27,453 bases of DNA from Candidatus Gastranaerophilales bacterium. Its GTDB lineage: Bacteria > Cyanobacteriota > Vampirovibrionia > Gastranaerophilales > Gastranaerophilaceae. A program made the translations under genes and the position numbers. The notes below the pieces were generated by a model. It was not told where the DNA came from and searched no databases. It saw only the letters and a program-made list of their open reading frames with translations. Positions 16,102 to 22,975 of the stretch are shown one piece after another. Within the stretch, counting starts at the first letter, position 1. Every line of letters starts with the position of its first letter. The DNA is taken from NCBI GenBank assembly GCA_900752845.1, contig CAADWU010000151.1, forward strand, positions 1 through 27,453. Direction: 5' to 3'.

Positions 16102-16132
16102 ATTCTGCCTTTTCTTAATCCAATAAAATACT

Positions 16133-16166
16133 CGTACATTTTACAACTGTACATTTTTATTGTACA
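16133..16166. promoter_or_regulatory. three GTACA boxes in the divergent promoter region
   Basis: CGTACA (16133-16138), TGTACA (16148-16153) and TGTACA (16161-16166) lie 15 and 13 bp apart between the HD-GYP gene and the glycosyltransferase gene. A weak minus-strand promoter may overlap (TGTACA, 17 bp, TATTTT). They could bind a regulator, but evidence is limited to repetition and position. Confidence 0.3.
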
Positions 16167-16213
16167 ATATTTTTGCTAATAATACAAATATTTTTATACG
16201 GGAGCTTATATAA

Positions 16214-16900
16214 ATGAAAAAGATTACGATACTTATTCCTGTTTTTAATGAAGCCGGAACTCTTGATAAAATTCTGGAAAAGGTTGAAAACGCAAGTTTT
16301 TGCGGATTGGAAAAAGAAATTATTCTGATAGATGATTATTCCACCGACGGCACAAGAGATTTATATTCAAAATATCCTTATAAGGTTATTTACCACGACT
16401 ACAATCAGGGCAAAGGTGCTGCATTAAGAACCGGGTTCGGCGAAGCAACAGGTGATATTATAGTTATACAGGATGCTGATCTGGAATACGATCCTATGGA
16501 TTACGAACCGCTTGTAAAACTTATTGTTGAAGGTAAAGCTGATGTGGTTTACGGTTCAAGATTGTCAGGCGGCAAACCTTCCCGTTCGTTTATGTTCCAC
16601 CACCTTTTAGGAAATAAATTCTTATCTCTTTTGACAAATATTCTTTACGGCTCTACTTTAACCGATATGGAAACTTGTTACAAAGCATTCAGAGCTGATT
16701 TTATAAAAGGAATACAAATTAAATCAAACAGGTTTGATTTTGAACCTGAAATTACTGCTAAAGTGTTGAAAAGAGGAGCAAGATTATATGAACTTCCTGT
16801 TTCTTACTACGGCAGAGAATTTGCAGAAGGCAAAAAAATAACCTGGCGTGACGGAATACACGCAATAATAGCATTAATTAAATTCAGATTTACGGATTAA
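16214..16900 (+). CDS. GT2 family glycosyltransferase, dolichol-phosphate-mannose-synthase type
   Basis: The 228-aa protein has the GT-A fold signature of DPM1-like enzymes: ILIPVFNEAGTL at residues 7-18, IDDYSTDGT at 39-47 (D40/D41 bind the nucleotide sugar), DADLEYDP from residue 87 (metal-binding DxD) and SRLSGG. It lacks the C-terminal membrane helices found in some members, so it is soluble or peripherally attached. It probably transfers a hexose from a nucleotide sugar to a lipid carrier or other acceptor; the acceptor is unknown. The start has GGGAG near 16200. It is followed after 12 bp by the secreted M48-like gene, probably in one transcript. Confidence 0.85.
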   Translation: MKKITILIPVFNEAGTLDKILEKVENASFCGLEKEIILIDDYSTDGTRDLYSKYPYKVIYHDYNQGKGAALRTGFGEATGDIIVIQDADLEYDPMDYEPLVKLIVEGKADVVYGSRLSGGKPSRSFMFHHLLGNKFLSLLTNILYGSTLTDMETCYKAFRADFIKGIQIKSNRFDFEPEITAKVLKRGARLYELPVSYYGREFAEGKKITWRDGIHAIIALIKFRFTD

Positions 16901-16912
16901 GAAAGGAGAAAT

Positions 16913-17746
16913 ATGAAAAAACTGATACTGTCTTTATGTATTGCATCTTTAATTTCAGCACCTGCACTTGCTGCAAGCTGGAGTGCAGTTGACAGAACTC
17001 CGACTGTGGGAAAACAAATTTTAACAAAAAACAATCTTCCTTCAACAACAAAATTTGTTGTAACCGAAACAGCCGTAACAAACAGCACTTCAAACACAAA
17101 TGATGAAATATATGTACAAAAAACCGACCTTGGGTACACAGGCAACGATAACGAAGTTGCAGCGGTAATTGCGCAGGAAATTGGCGTAATTATTAATGCA
17201 AACGCTTCAAAGAAAAAACTTGTATCAAACATAACTTCCGCAATTGCAGGCAACTTTGTTGATACAAACTTAGAAAATACAGCACTTGTTGCAAATGAAT
17301 TAACATTGAACAATATGTCTGCAAAAGATCAGATGAATGCTGACATTACAGGTGTTGATTTAATGATACAGGCAGGGTACAATCCGCTTGCAATGATTGT
17401 TGTTTTAGGCAAAATGCCCGGTTCAACCGTTGATATTCTGAAAAGTCAGCCTAACAACTTCAAACGTTCAATGTATATCTACGACTATCTTGCTTACAAT
17501 TACCCTTCAAAAGTTAAAGCAGGATACAACTGTAAAGAATACAAAAATTTCTTAGCATATATTCAGCCGACAATTGATGAAAGAAATTCAAACAAAACAA
17601 AATTTGCTAAGTTTCAAAAAGAACAGGCAAAATTAAAAAAAGAAAGAGCAAAGCAAATTGCTAAATACAAAGCTACAGGCGGTCTTAACGGATGGGATGC
17701 ATCTTATACTATTCTAAAAAACCTGTCTGAAAGCTCTGAAAAATAA
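16913..17746 (+). CDS. secreted degenerate M48-like peptidase homologue
   Basis: The 277-aa product has a clean signal peptide (MKKLILSLCIASLISAPALA, cleavage after residue 20). The middle follows the M48 metallopeptidase pattern: NDNEVAAVIAQEIGVI corresponds to the HExxH helix, and MNADITGVDLMIQAGYNPLAMI to the ExxxD zinc-ligand segment with the common AGYxP extension. At the catalytic helix the ligands read Q88 and V92 instead of H and H, and the ExD glutamate is N142, so zinc binding is unlikely. The C-terminus has a lysine-rich helix (QAKLKKERAKQIAKYKA). It is exported and perhaps a non-enzymatic binding protein. The ribosome site is AAAGGAGA. A strong terminator follows. Confidence 0.65.
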   Translation: MKKLILSLCIASLISAPALAASWSAVDRTPTVGKQILTKNNLPSTTKFVVTETAVTNSTSNTNDEIYVQKTDLGYTGNDNEVAAVIAQEIGVIINANASKKKLVSNITSAIAGNFVDTNLENTALVANELTLNNMSAKDQMNADITGVDLMIQAGYNPLAMIVVLGKMPGSTVDILKSQPNNFKRSMYIYDYLAYNYPSKVKAGYNCKEYKNFLAYIQPTIDERNSNKTKFAKFQKEQAKLKKERAKQIAKYKATGGLNGWDASYTILKNLSESSEK

Positions 17747-17750
17747 CCTT

Positions 17751-17779
17751 AAAAAACCTCCTTTAAAAGGAGGTTTTTT
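17751..17779 (+). terminator. strong intrinsic terminator
   Basis: AAAAAACCTCC (17751-17761) pairs with GGAGGTTTTTT (17769-17779), closing on a seven-base TTTAAAA loop and ending in a T run. It closes the glycosyltransferase/M48-like transcript. Confidence 0.85.
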
Positions 17780-17832
17780 AATTTGCAAACAATAATATAA
17801 TAAATTTAAAAAGATAATAAGGAGCACATATT

Positions 17833-18351
17833 ATGGAAGATACATTAGAATATATTAAATGTCCTGCTTGCGGAAAAGATATGCAAAAAATTTTTATGCC
17901 TTCAGCAGGTGTGAATTTGGATGTATGCCTTGAAGGCTGCGGCGGAATATTTTTCGATGGACGTGAACTGAAAAAATTCGATGAACAGGCAGAAAGCATT
18001 GAAGACTTAAAAAAAGCAGTTGAAGACAAAACATTTGCAAAAGTTGACGAAAACCAAACAAGGGTTTGTCCGTTATGCGGAAACAACATGGTAAAAAATA
18101 ATGTAAGTATCAAAAAAGAAATTACAATTGATGAATGTTACAACTGCGGAGCGAAGTTTTTTGATAACGGAGAACTTGCCAAAATGCGTGAACAATATCC
18201 TACAGAAGAAGACAGACGTCAGGCATTTATATCTTCAACATACAGAGAAATCGGTTCTCAAATTGATGCTTTGGAATTTGAAAATGATATGAATTATGCC
18301 AAACGCTCAAAATTTTTAAAAGCATTGGATAAAATATTTTTTGGTTTTTAG
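17833..18351 (+). CDS. double zf-TFIIB zinc-ribbon protein
   Basis: The 172-aa protein has two zinc-ribbon modules of the zf-TFIIB type. The first is CPACGKDM (from residue 10) with CLEGCGGIFFDGREL; the second is CPLCGNNM with CYNCGAKFFDNGELAKM. Both carry the family's C-x2-C...C-x2-3-C...(W/F)xDxxEL layout. A charged helix follows and the end is aromatic (ALDKIFFGF). Such proteins are common in bacteria and poorly characterised; a role in nucleic acid or protein binding is assumed from the fold only. The ribosome site AAGGAG is at about 17819-17824. It has its own region after a terminator and no co-directional neighbour. Confidence 0.8.
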   Translation: MEDTLEYIKCPACGKDMQKIFMPSAGVNLDVCLEGCGGIFFDGRELKKFDEQAESIEDLKKAVEDKTFAKVDENQTRVCPLCGNNMVKNNVSIKKEITIDECYNCGAKFFDNGELAKMREQYPTEEDRRQAFISSTYREIGSQIDALEFENDMNYAKRSKFLKALDKIFFGF

Positions 18352-18423
18352 ATAACGGCAAATTTTTACAGAAGATTAAACAGGCTTTCAGTTTTATGAA
18401 GACATGGCAGAGTAAGTTTATTT

Positions 18424-19803
18424 TCACTGCTTTTTGATTTGTTCCTTTAATTCTTCAAGTTTTTCCAAACTTCCGCATTCAAAATAAATTCTCAAAAGCG
18501 GTTCTGTCCCGCTGGGACGGACAAGCACCCAGCTTGAATTGTCGTCAAAGTATAGTTTAACACCGTCTTTTGTGTCTATATTTTTAACTTTGAAATTTCC
18601 TATTGAAGTTTTATTTTTGTATTCTTCCAAAACAGGCTTAATCTCATCTAGATTTTCAAGCTGCCTGTCTATTCTGTCGTTATAAAATTTGCATCCGACA
18701 AAATCATATAAATTCCTTTGCAATTCAACAAGAGATTTGTTTTCATAAGCCATTGCTTCTAAAATTAAAAGATTTGCCAAAATTCCGTCTTTTTCGGGAA
18801 TATGACCTTTAATGCTTAAGCCTCCGGATTCTTCACCTCCGATAATCGGATTATACTTTCTCATAGCTTCGCCAACATGTTTGAAACCTACAGCTGTTTC
18901 AATAACTTCAACTCCGAGTTTTTCAGCTGTTTTGTTTAACAAAAGGCTTGCTCCTACTGTTTTTACAAGCGGGCCATCAAAGTTTTTATTTTTCTTCAAA
19001 TGAATTAAAAGAATTGCAATAATTTCATTAGGAGATACATATTCTCCGTTTTCATTTATTACACCGAACCTGTCAGAATCACCGTCATTTGCAAACCCAA
19101 CAGAATTAGACACTGCCTTAACCTTTTCAATTAACTCTTTTAAGAATTTAGGTTTCGGCTCAGGCATACCTCCTCCAAAATTCACGTCATGGAACATGTG
19201 CAGACTGTCAAATTTAATTCCATGAGTTTCTAAAAGTTTGTCAAAATACCCGATGCTTGCCGCATAAAGCCCGTCAAAAATTATATTTTTATCAAGCTCT
19301 TTAATCTTATTAATATCAACAAGTTTTTCAATGTGAGCAAAATAATCAGGTTTAAAATTATATTTTGTAACAGAACCTTTATCACTGGATTTGAAAGGAA
19401 CATTCAAATTGTATACGAGTTCATCGGTAATATCTGAAGTTGCAGGACCGGCATAATCCGGAATAAATTTTATCCCTAAATATTCAGGAGGATTATGAGA
19501 AGCAGTAAACATAACCGCACAAGCATTTAAAAGTTTTGCATTATAAGCTAATACAGGTGTAGGAAGCACCCTGTCGCTGATTAAAACATTAAATCCGTAA
19601 CCGCTCAGTTGTTCTGCAGTTTGTGAAGCAAATTCCAAAGCCATATTTCTCGGGTCATATCCGACTATTATTTTTTTGTCCAATCCGAAATTGTCAAAAA
19701 CGTATTTGCCTATTGCCTTTGTAACGGTTTCAACGTTTTCTTTATTGAACTCTTTTCCAACCACAGCTCTCCAGCCGTCAGTGCCAAACTTAATATCCGC
19801 CAT
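18424..19803 (-). CDS. phosphoglucomutase/phosphomannomutase family enzyme
   Basis: The 459-aa protein shows every hallmark of the alpha-D-phosphohexomutase family: FGTDGWRAVV at the start, the phosphoserine loop TASHNPP (S102), the metal loop NDGDSDRFG, the sugar loop GGEESGGL and the phosphate-binding RPSGTEP near the end. It interconverts hexose 1- and 6-phosphates; which sugar cannot be told. GEESGG favours glucose/mannose over glucosamine mutase (GlmM), though this is a family-level judgement. The start has GAGGC upstream. It stands alone on the minus strand, divergent from pheA with overlapping promoter regions. Confidence 0.9.
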   Translation of the reverse strand: MADIKFGTDGWRAVVGKEFNKENVETVTKAIGKYVFDNFGLDKKIIVGYDPRNMALEFASQTAEQLSGYGFNVLISDRVLPTPVLAYNAKLLNACAVMFTASHNPPEYLGIKFIPDYAGPATSDITDELVYNLNVPFKSSDKGSVTKYNFKPDYFAHIEKLVDINKIKELDKNIIFDGLYAASIGYFDKLLETHGIKFDSLHMFHDVNFGGGMPEPKPKFLKELIEKVKAVSNSVGFANDGDSDRFGVINENGEYVSPNEIIAILLIHLKKNKNFDGPLVKTVGASLLLNKTAEKLGVEVIETAVGFKHVGEAMRKYNPIIGGEESGGLSIKGHIPEKDGILANLLILEAMAYENKSLVELQRNLYDFVGCKFYNDRIDRQLENLDEIKPVLEEYKNKTSIGNFKVKNIDTKDGVKLYFDDNSSWVLVRPSGTEPLLRIYFECGSLEKLEELKEQIKKQ

Positions 19804-19808
19804 AAAAT

Positions 19809-19837
19809 TTGCCTCGCTTAAATGTCTCTGCTATAAT
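19809..19837 (+). promoter_or_regulatory. extended -10 promoter for pheA
   Basis: TTGCCT (19809-19814), a 17-bp spacer and TATAAT (19832-19837) with TGC before it. The transcript would begin near 19844, about 22 bases ahead of the ATG at 19866; GGAG at 19853-19856 is the ribosome site. Confidence 0.6.
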
Positions 19838-19865
19838 CATAATACAAAATATGGAGTAAGCGCAA

Positions 19866-20738
19866 ATGATTAATTTAGAAACAGTAAAAACGATAGCATA
19901 TTTAGGTCCTCAAGCATCTTTCAGTGAAATGGCAAAAGACTATTTTGCAAAAAGATTTAATATAAATGCATACCCGACACCGCTTCAAACTATAAGGCAG
20001 GTAGTGGAATACGTTGATGATAATCCCGATGCTTTAGGAGTACTTCCTGTTGAAAATTCCATAGAAGGTACTGTGAGAGAATCGCTTGATAATTTAATGT
20101 TTACCAAAAATCCAAACGTAAACATTTTATCTGAATTTTTTATGCCGATTAATCATTGCCTGCTTGCCAGAACAACCGAATTTTCTTCTATAACAGGGAT
20201 TATTTCACACCCTCAGGCACTTGCGCAATGTCAGAATTTTATTCATAACGAAATGCCTTTTAACGTAAATATTATTGAAGCAACAAGCACTGCAGAAGCT
20301 GCAAGGAATCTTCAAAATTACAACCTTACTTATGCGGCAATCGGAAGTGAAAAAACAGCAGAAACTTATAATCTTAATATTTTAAAAAGAAACATAAATG
20401 ACGACAAAACAAATCAAACACGTTTTGTACTGATAGGTGATTTTGAAACAAAAATAACAGGTCAGGATAAAACATCACTTGCATTTTCAACAGAAAATAA
20501 ACCCGGAGCACTTTTAAAAGTTTTGGAAATATTTATGAAAAACAGCATTAATCTTTCATATATTGCATCCCGTCCTTCAAAACAAAAATTCGGAGAGTAT
20601 ATTTTTATAGTTAACTTTGACGGACATATCGGAAGCGGTAACATTTTAAAAACTATCGGGGAAATCCGTGATAATACGACATTCATAAGATATTTGGGTT
20701 CTTATGAAAAAAGCAGAGCTATAGTTCTTCAACCGTAA
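19866..20738 (+). CDS. pheA: prephenate dehydratase with C-terminal ACT domain
   Basis: The 290-aa protein is a stand-alone prephenate dehydratase (no chorismate mutase domain at the N-terminus). Motifs include IAYLGPQASFSEMA, ENSIEGTV (substrate-binding ENS), HPQALAQC and the catalytic TRF (NQTRFVLIG). The C-terminal ACT domain (from about residue 203) contains NKPGALLKVLEIF and IASRPSK, the regulatory phenylalanine-binding region; the usual ESRP reads ASRP. It converts prephenate to phenylpyruvate in phenylalanine synthesis, in the cytoplasm, probably feedback-regulated. Its last 20 bases overlap the convergent acpS gene. Confidence 0.92.
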   Translation: MINLETVKTIAYLGPQASFSEMAKDYFAKRFNINAYPTPLQTIRQVVEYVDDNPDALGVLPVENSIEGTVRESLDNLMFTKNPNVNILSEFFMPINHCLLARTTEFSSITGIISHPQALAQCQNFIHNEMPFNVNIIEATSTAEAARNLQNYNLTYAAIGSEKTAETYNLNILKRNINDDKTNQTRFVLIGDFETKITGQDKTSLAFSTENKPGALLKVLEIFMKNSINLSYIASRPSKQKFGEYIFIVNFDGHIGSGNILKTIGEIRDNTTFIRYLGSYEKSRAIVLQP

Positions 20739-21063
20739 CAAATGCTATTGCTTTTGTACGGTCGTGCGAAAGACTTACATTAAACTTTAAATTTTTATTT
20801 AAGTCTTTTAAAATTCTTATTTGCGGACATTTATTTGCATTATGAAATACTTCTATTTCATTGTAAGTAACGTCAGTAATTTCCAATGCCGTTAAAGCTT
20901 TAATAACAGCTTCTTTAGCACAGAAACGTGCTGCATAATGACTTTCGGGCTTAAAAAAATTTTTGCAGTATTCAATTTCTACAGGAGTAAATATTCTGTC
21001 GAGAAAAATATCTGACTTTTCCTTGAATCTTTCTATATCTTCTATATCTACACCGATAGCCAT
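20719..21063 (-). CDS. acpS: holo-[acyl-carrier-protein] synthase
   Basis: The 114-aa product is the typical length of AcpS. It contains the two family motifs: GVDIEDIERF (metal-binding D) and RFCAKEAVIKAL (with E in KEA). It transfers the phosphopantetheine arm of coenzyme A to acyl carrier protein. There is no ribosome site before the ATG at 21061-21063; a TGCTAACAT -10-like element (about 21077 to 21069 on the minus strand) with TTGCAA 18 bp upstream would start the message almost at the ATG, so a leaderless transcript is possible. It overlaps pheA tail-to-tail by 20 bp. Confidence 0.9.
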   Translation of the reverse strand: MAIGVDIEDIERFKEKSDIFLDRIFTPVEIEYCKNFFKPESHYAARFCAKEAVIKALTALEITDVTYNEIEVFHNANKCPQIRILKDLNKNLKFNVSLSHDRTKAIAFVTVEEL

Positions 21064-21083
21064 AAAATAATGTTAGCACAACA

Positions 21084-21113
21084 TTGACGGATTTTGCAAA
21101 CACGTGGTATAAT
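21084..21113 (+). promoter_or_regulatory. extended -10 promoter for the tail-fibre gene pair
   Basis: TTGACG (21084-21089), an 18-bp spacer and TATAAT (21108-21113), with TGG before the -10. Transcription would start near 21120, giving a leader of about 48 bases. The phage-type pair thus has its own strong, housekeeping-type promoter. Confidence 0.65.
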
Positions 21114-21167
21114 TGATTATTCAAACGCCCCAATTACATATCATCAAATTAGTCAGAAAGGATTTTT

Positions 21168-21854
21168 ATGACTAATTCTATGATACCTCATTCCTTTATA
21201 CCGGGAACGAAGGCAAAAGCAAGTGAAGTTAATGAAAACTTCATTTCATTAGCTAATTTTATAGAACAAAACAAATCTTCAGCCACGGCTGATATTGAAG
21301 AATTAAATGAAAAAGTTGATACAAAAGCTGACAAAACAGAAATAATTACAGAACATGTGATTACTATAGCAGGTGAAAATTTAGATAATTATAAAACTCC
21401 GGGGAGCTATATTTTCAGCTCAGCTCATACCCCTTCCAATGTTCCTGATACAAATTACAGTGCCGGAGTTTTAAGAGTTCTTGGTGATGAAAATTATGTT
21501 ATTAAACAAATTTGGTTCTGTGCAGGAAATAATACTCCAATATACACAAGAACATATTACGAATCGACAAAATGGACGTCTTGGAGTTCATTGTGCGGAT
21601 ATATAAAAAAAGCTCAATCAGGTTACTTAGAACTTGCCAACGGACTTATTTTACAATGGGGTAGTACAACTGCACAATCTGTTACTTATCCTAAAGCATT
21701 TTCAACCTATGGTTCACCTGTTTTTATGAAATGCGGATTTGGAGCAAGTCATGAAAGAAGTGATACAGGTTTCATAACAACTACTCTCACAGGCTTTACA
21801 ATGGCAACTGGAGGTATTTGTTCAAGTATCAGATGGGTGGCAATAGGTTATTAA
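21168..21854 (+). CDS. phage-type tail fibre protein with pyocin-knob and gp53-like domains
   Basis: The 228-aa protein is built like a short tail fibre. Residues 1-30 (IPGTKAKASEVNENFISL) match the N-terminal segment of many phage fibres. Residues 32-65 form a charged coiled coil (DIEELNEKVDTKADKTE). A pyocin-knob-like domain follows (LDNYKTPGSYIFSS to TKWTSWSSL). The last ~80 residues, from SGYLELANGLILQWGS to WVAIGY, match the gp53-like fibre C-terminal domain. It would bind a cell-surface receptor as a trimer. The start is supported by AAAGGA. No other phage structural genes are near, so it is a stand-alone fibre module, the remnant of a prophage, or a re-used adhesin. Confidence 0.75.
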   Translation: MTNSMIPHSFIPGTKAKASEVNENFISLANFIEQNKSSATADIEELNEKVDTKADKTEIITEHVITIAGENLDNYKTPGSYIFSSAHTPSNVPDTNYSAGVLRVLGDENYVIKQIWFCAGNNTPIYTRTYYESTKWTSWSSLCGYIKKAQSGYLELANGLILQWGSTTAQSVTYPKAFSTYGSPVFMKCGFGASHERSDTGFITTTLTGFTMATGGICSSIRWVAIGY

Positions 21855-21865
21855 AAGGAGAAAAA

Positions 21866-22276
21866 ATGAAATATTACGGAACAAAAAATAATAAAGATTA
21901 CGGATTTTACGATGAACAGTTCGAAAATTCAATAGAAATTACTGATGAATACTGGACAGAATTACTTGATGCACAATGCGAAGGTAAAATAATCATTCCT
22001 TATGAAAACACTGTAAAAGCAGTTTTTGAGAACGAATATTCTTTTATTGATAACAATTGGGTAAAATTATCGGAAGATGAAGCAAAAGCAAAACAGCTTA
22101 CTATTCAAAATGCAATACGTTTAGATGAAATTCAGGCAGAACTGGATGAACTTGATATAAAAAGAATAAGAGCAATTGCAGAACCTTCTCTGAAAGACGA
22201 GGAAACAACCTGGCTGGAATACTATAATACTAAAATTTCAGAATTAAGAAATGAATATTCAGAACTTTCTCAATAA
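21866..22276 (+). CDS. tail fibre assembly-like protein
   Basis: The frame is open upstream, but ATG 21866 has an ideal ribosome site (AAAAGGAG, 21853-21860) and gives a 136-aa protein starting MKYYGTKNNKDYGFYDEQF. The layout, a short beta-rich head with ITDEYWTELLDAQ and then a helical tail with LDEIQAELDELDIKRIRAIAE and WLEYYNTKISELRNEY, is that of phage tail fibre assembly chaperones encoded directly after the fibre gene. It lies 11 bp downstream of the fibre gene, so the pair forms one operon. The match is at the family-style level. Confidence 0.65.
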   Translation: MKYYGTKNNKDYGFYDEQFENSIEITDEYWTELLDAQCEGKIIIPYENTVKAVFENEYSFIDNNWVKLSEDEAKAKQLTIQNAIRLDEIQAELDELDIKRIRAIAEPSLKDEETTWLEYYNTKISELRNEYSELSQ

Positions 22277-22284
22277 AAATTATT

Positions 22285-22308
22285 AAGACCGGATATAAAT
22301 CCGGTCTT
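22285..22308. terminator. hairpin terminator between convergent genes
   Basis: AAGACCGGAT (22285-22294) pairs with ATCCGGTCTT (22299-22308) around ATAA. The downstream T tract is modest on both strands. It lies between the tail-fibre pair and the ISFTG gene. Confidence 0.7.
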
Positions 22309-22316
22309 CTGTTTAC

Positions 22317-22898
22317 TTATCTCAAAACTTTTTCTTCAGAAAAATTGAAATATTTCATCATTGAAGCATGAATGCCTTTATTTATAATCATAGCTCCCTT
22401 TTTTGCATTCTCGGGATTATGAAAATCTTGGCAAGATGTATTAATAACATCGTCTATATGAGTTGAGATGTGTTCTTTTATCAAAAGTGCATAAGGAGCT
22501 TCTTTTGACTTAATATACACATCTTCAAGCGGAATCATATCTGCAGGTGTTTTTGCAATCCTGTCTGTTAAATTAGATATAAAATCATATATAGGCAGCG
22601 TAATTCTGTTTTTTGGCAAAACAATACCGTTAATTGAAAATGCTTTTTTACCAAGTTCTTTTGCATTGAAATAAAATATATTTACAAAATTTGGATTTAA
22701 AGGGTTTGTTAAATCAATGTTTCTTTCAGTTTTATATTTATTAATCAAACAGCGAAGCTTTGACAAGTCCTGACCAGCGGAATCATTAGTAAGTTCAACA
22801 TTTAAAAAACGCTGCACAACACAATTATGACTAGCATTACCGTATAAATCTTTAGCATAACTTAAATTTTTAAATCCCGTAAATGAAATTTTGTCCAT
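22317..22898 (-). CDS. hypothetical protein with N-terminal ISFTG motif
   Basis: This protein is not recognised. Two starts are possible: ATG at 22932-22934 (205 aa) and ATG at 22896-22898 (193 aa). The second is preferred because it begins MDKISFTGF, and because the first overlaps the extended -10 of tyrS on the opposite strand; neither has a clear ribosome site. The product contains LINKYKTERNIDLTNPLNPN and a soluble mixed alpha/beta sequence without membrane spans. ISFTG echoes VSFRG in the gene at 199-894, which suggests a lineage-specific N-terminal tag. Nothing indicates a reaction. Confidence 0.65.
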   Translation of the reverse strand: MDKISFTGFKNLSYAKDLYGNASHNCVVQRFLNVELTNDSAGQDLSKLRCLINKYKTERNIDLTNPLNPNFVNIFYFNAKELGKKAFSINGIVLPKNRITLPIYDFISNLTDRIAKTPADMIPLEDVYIKSKEAPYALLIKEHISTHIDDVINTSCQDFHNPENAKKGAMIINKGIHASMMKYFNFSEEKVLR

Positions 22899-22933
22899 AC
22901 CGTTAAAAAACACATAAAAAAAAATTTTGCGCA

Positions 22934-22942
22934 TGTTATAAT
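22934..22942 (+). promoter_or_regulatory. extended -10 of the tyrS promoter
   Basis: TGTTATAAT matches the TGnTATAAT form seen before other genes in the window. No good -35 lies at 17 bp, which is acceptable for extended -10 promoters. Transcription would begin near 22949, 27 bases before the tyrS ATG. Confidence 0.5.
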
Positions 22943-22975
22943 TAATTTAAACGAATATTAAGTTGGAGAAAGATT

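Noticed and set aside
21168..22276. Intact prophage
   Set aside because: Only two phage-type genes are present, flanked by housekeeping genes; no integrase, attachment repeats or structural block.
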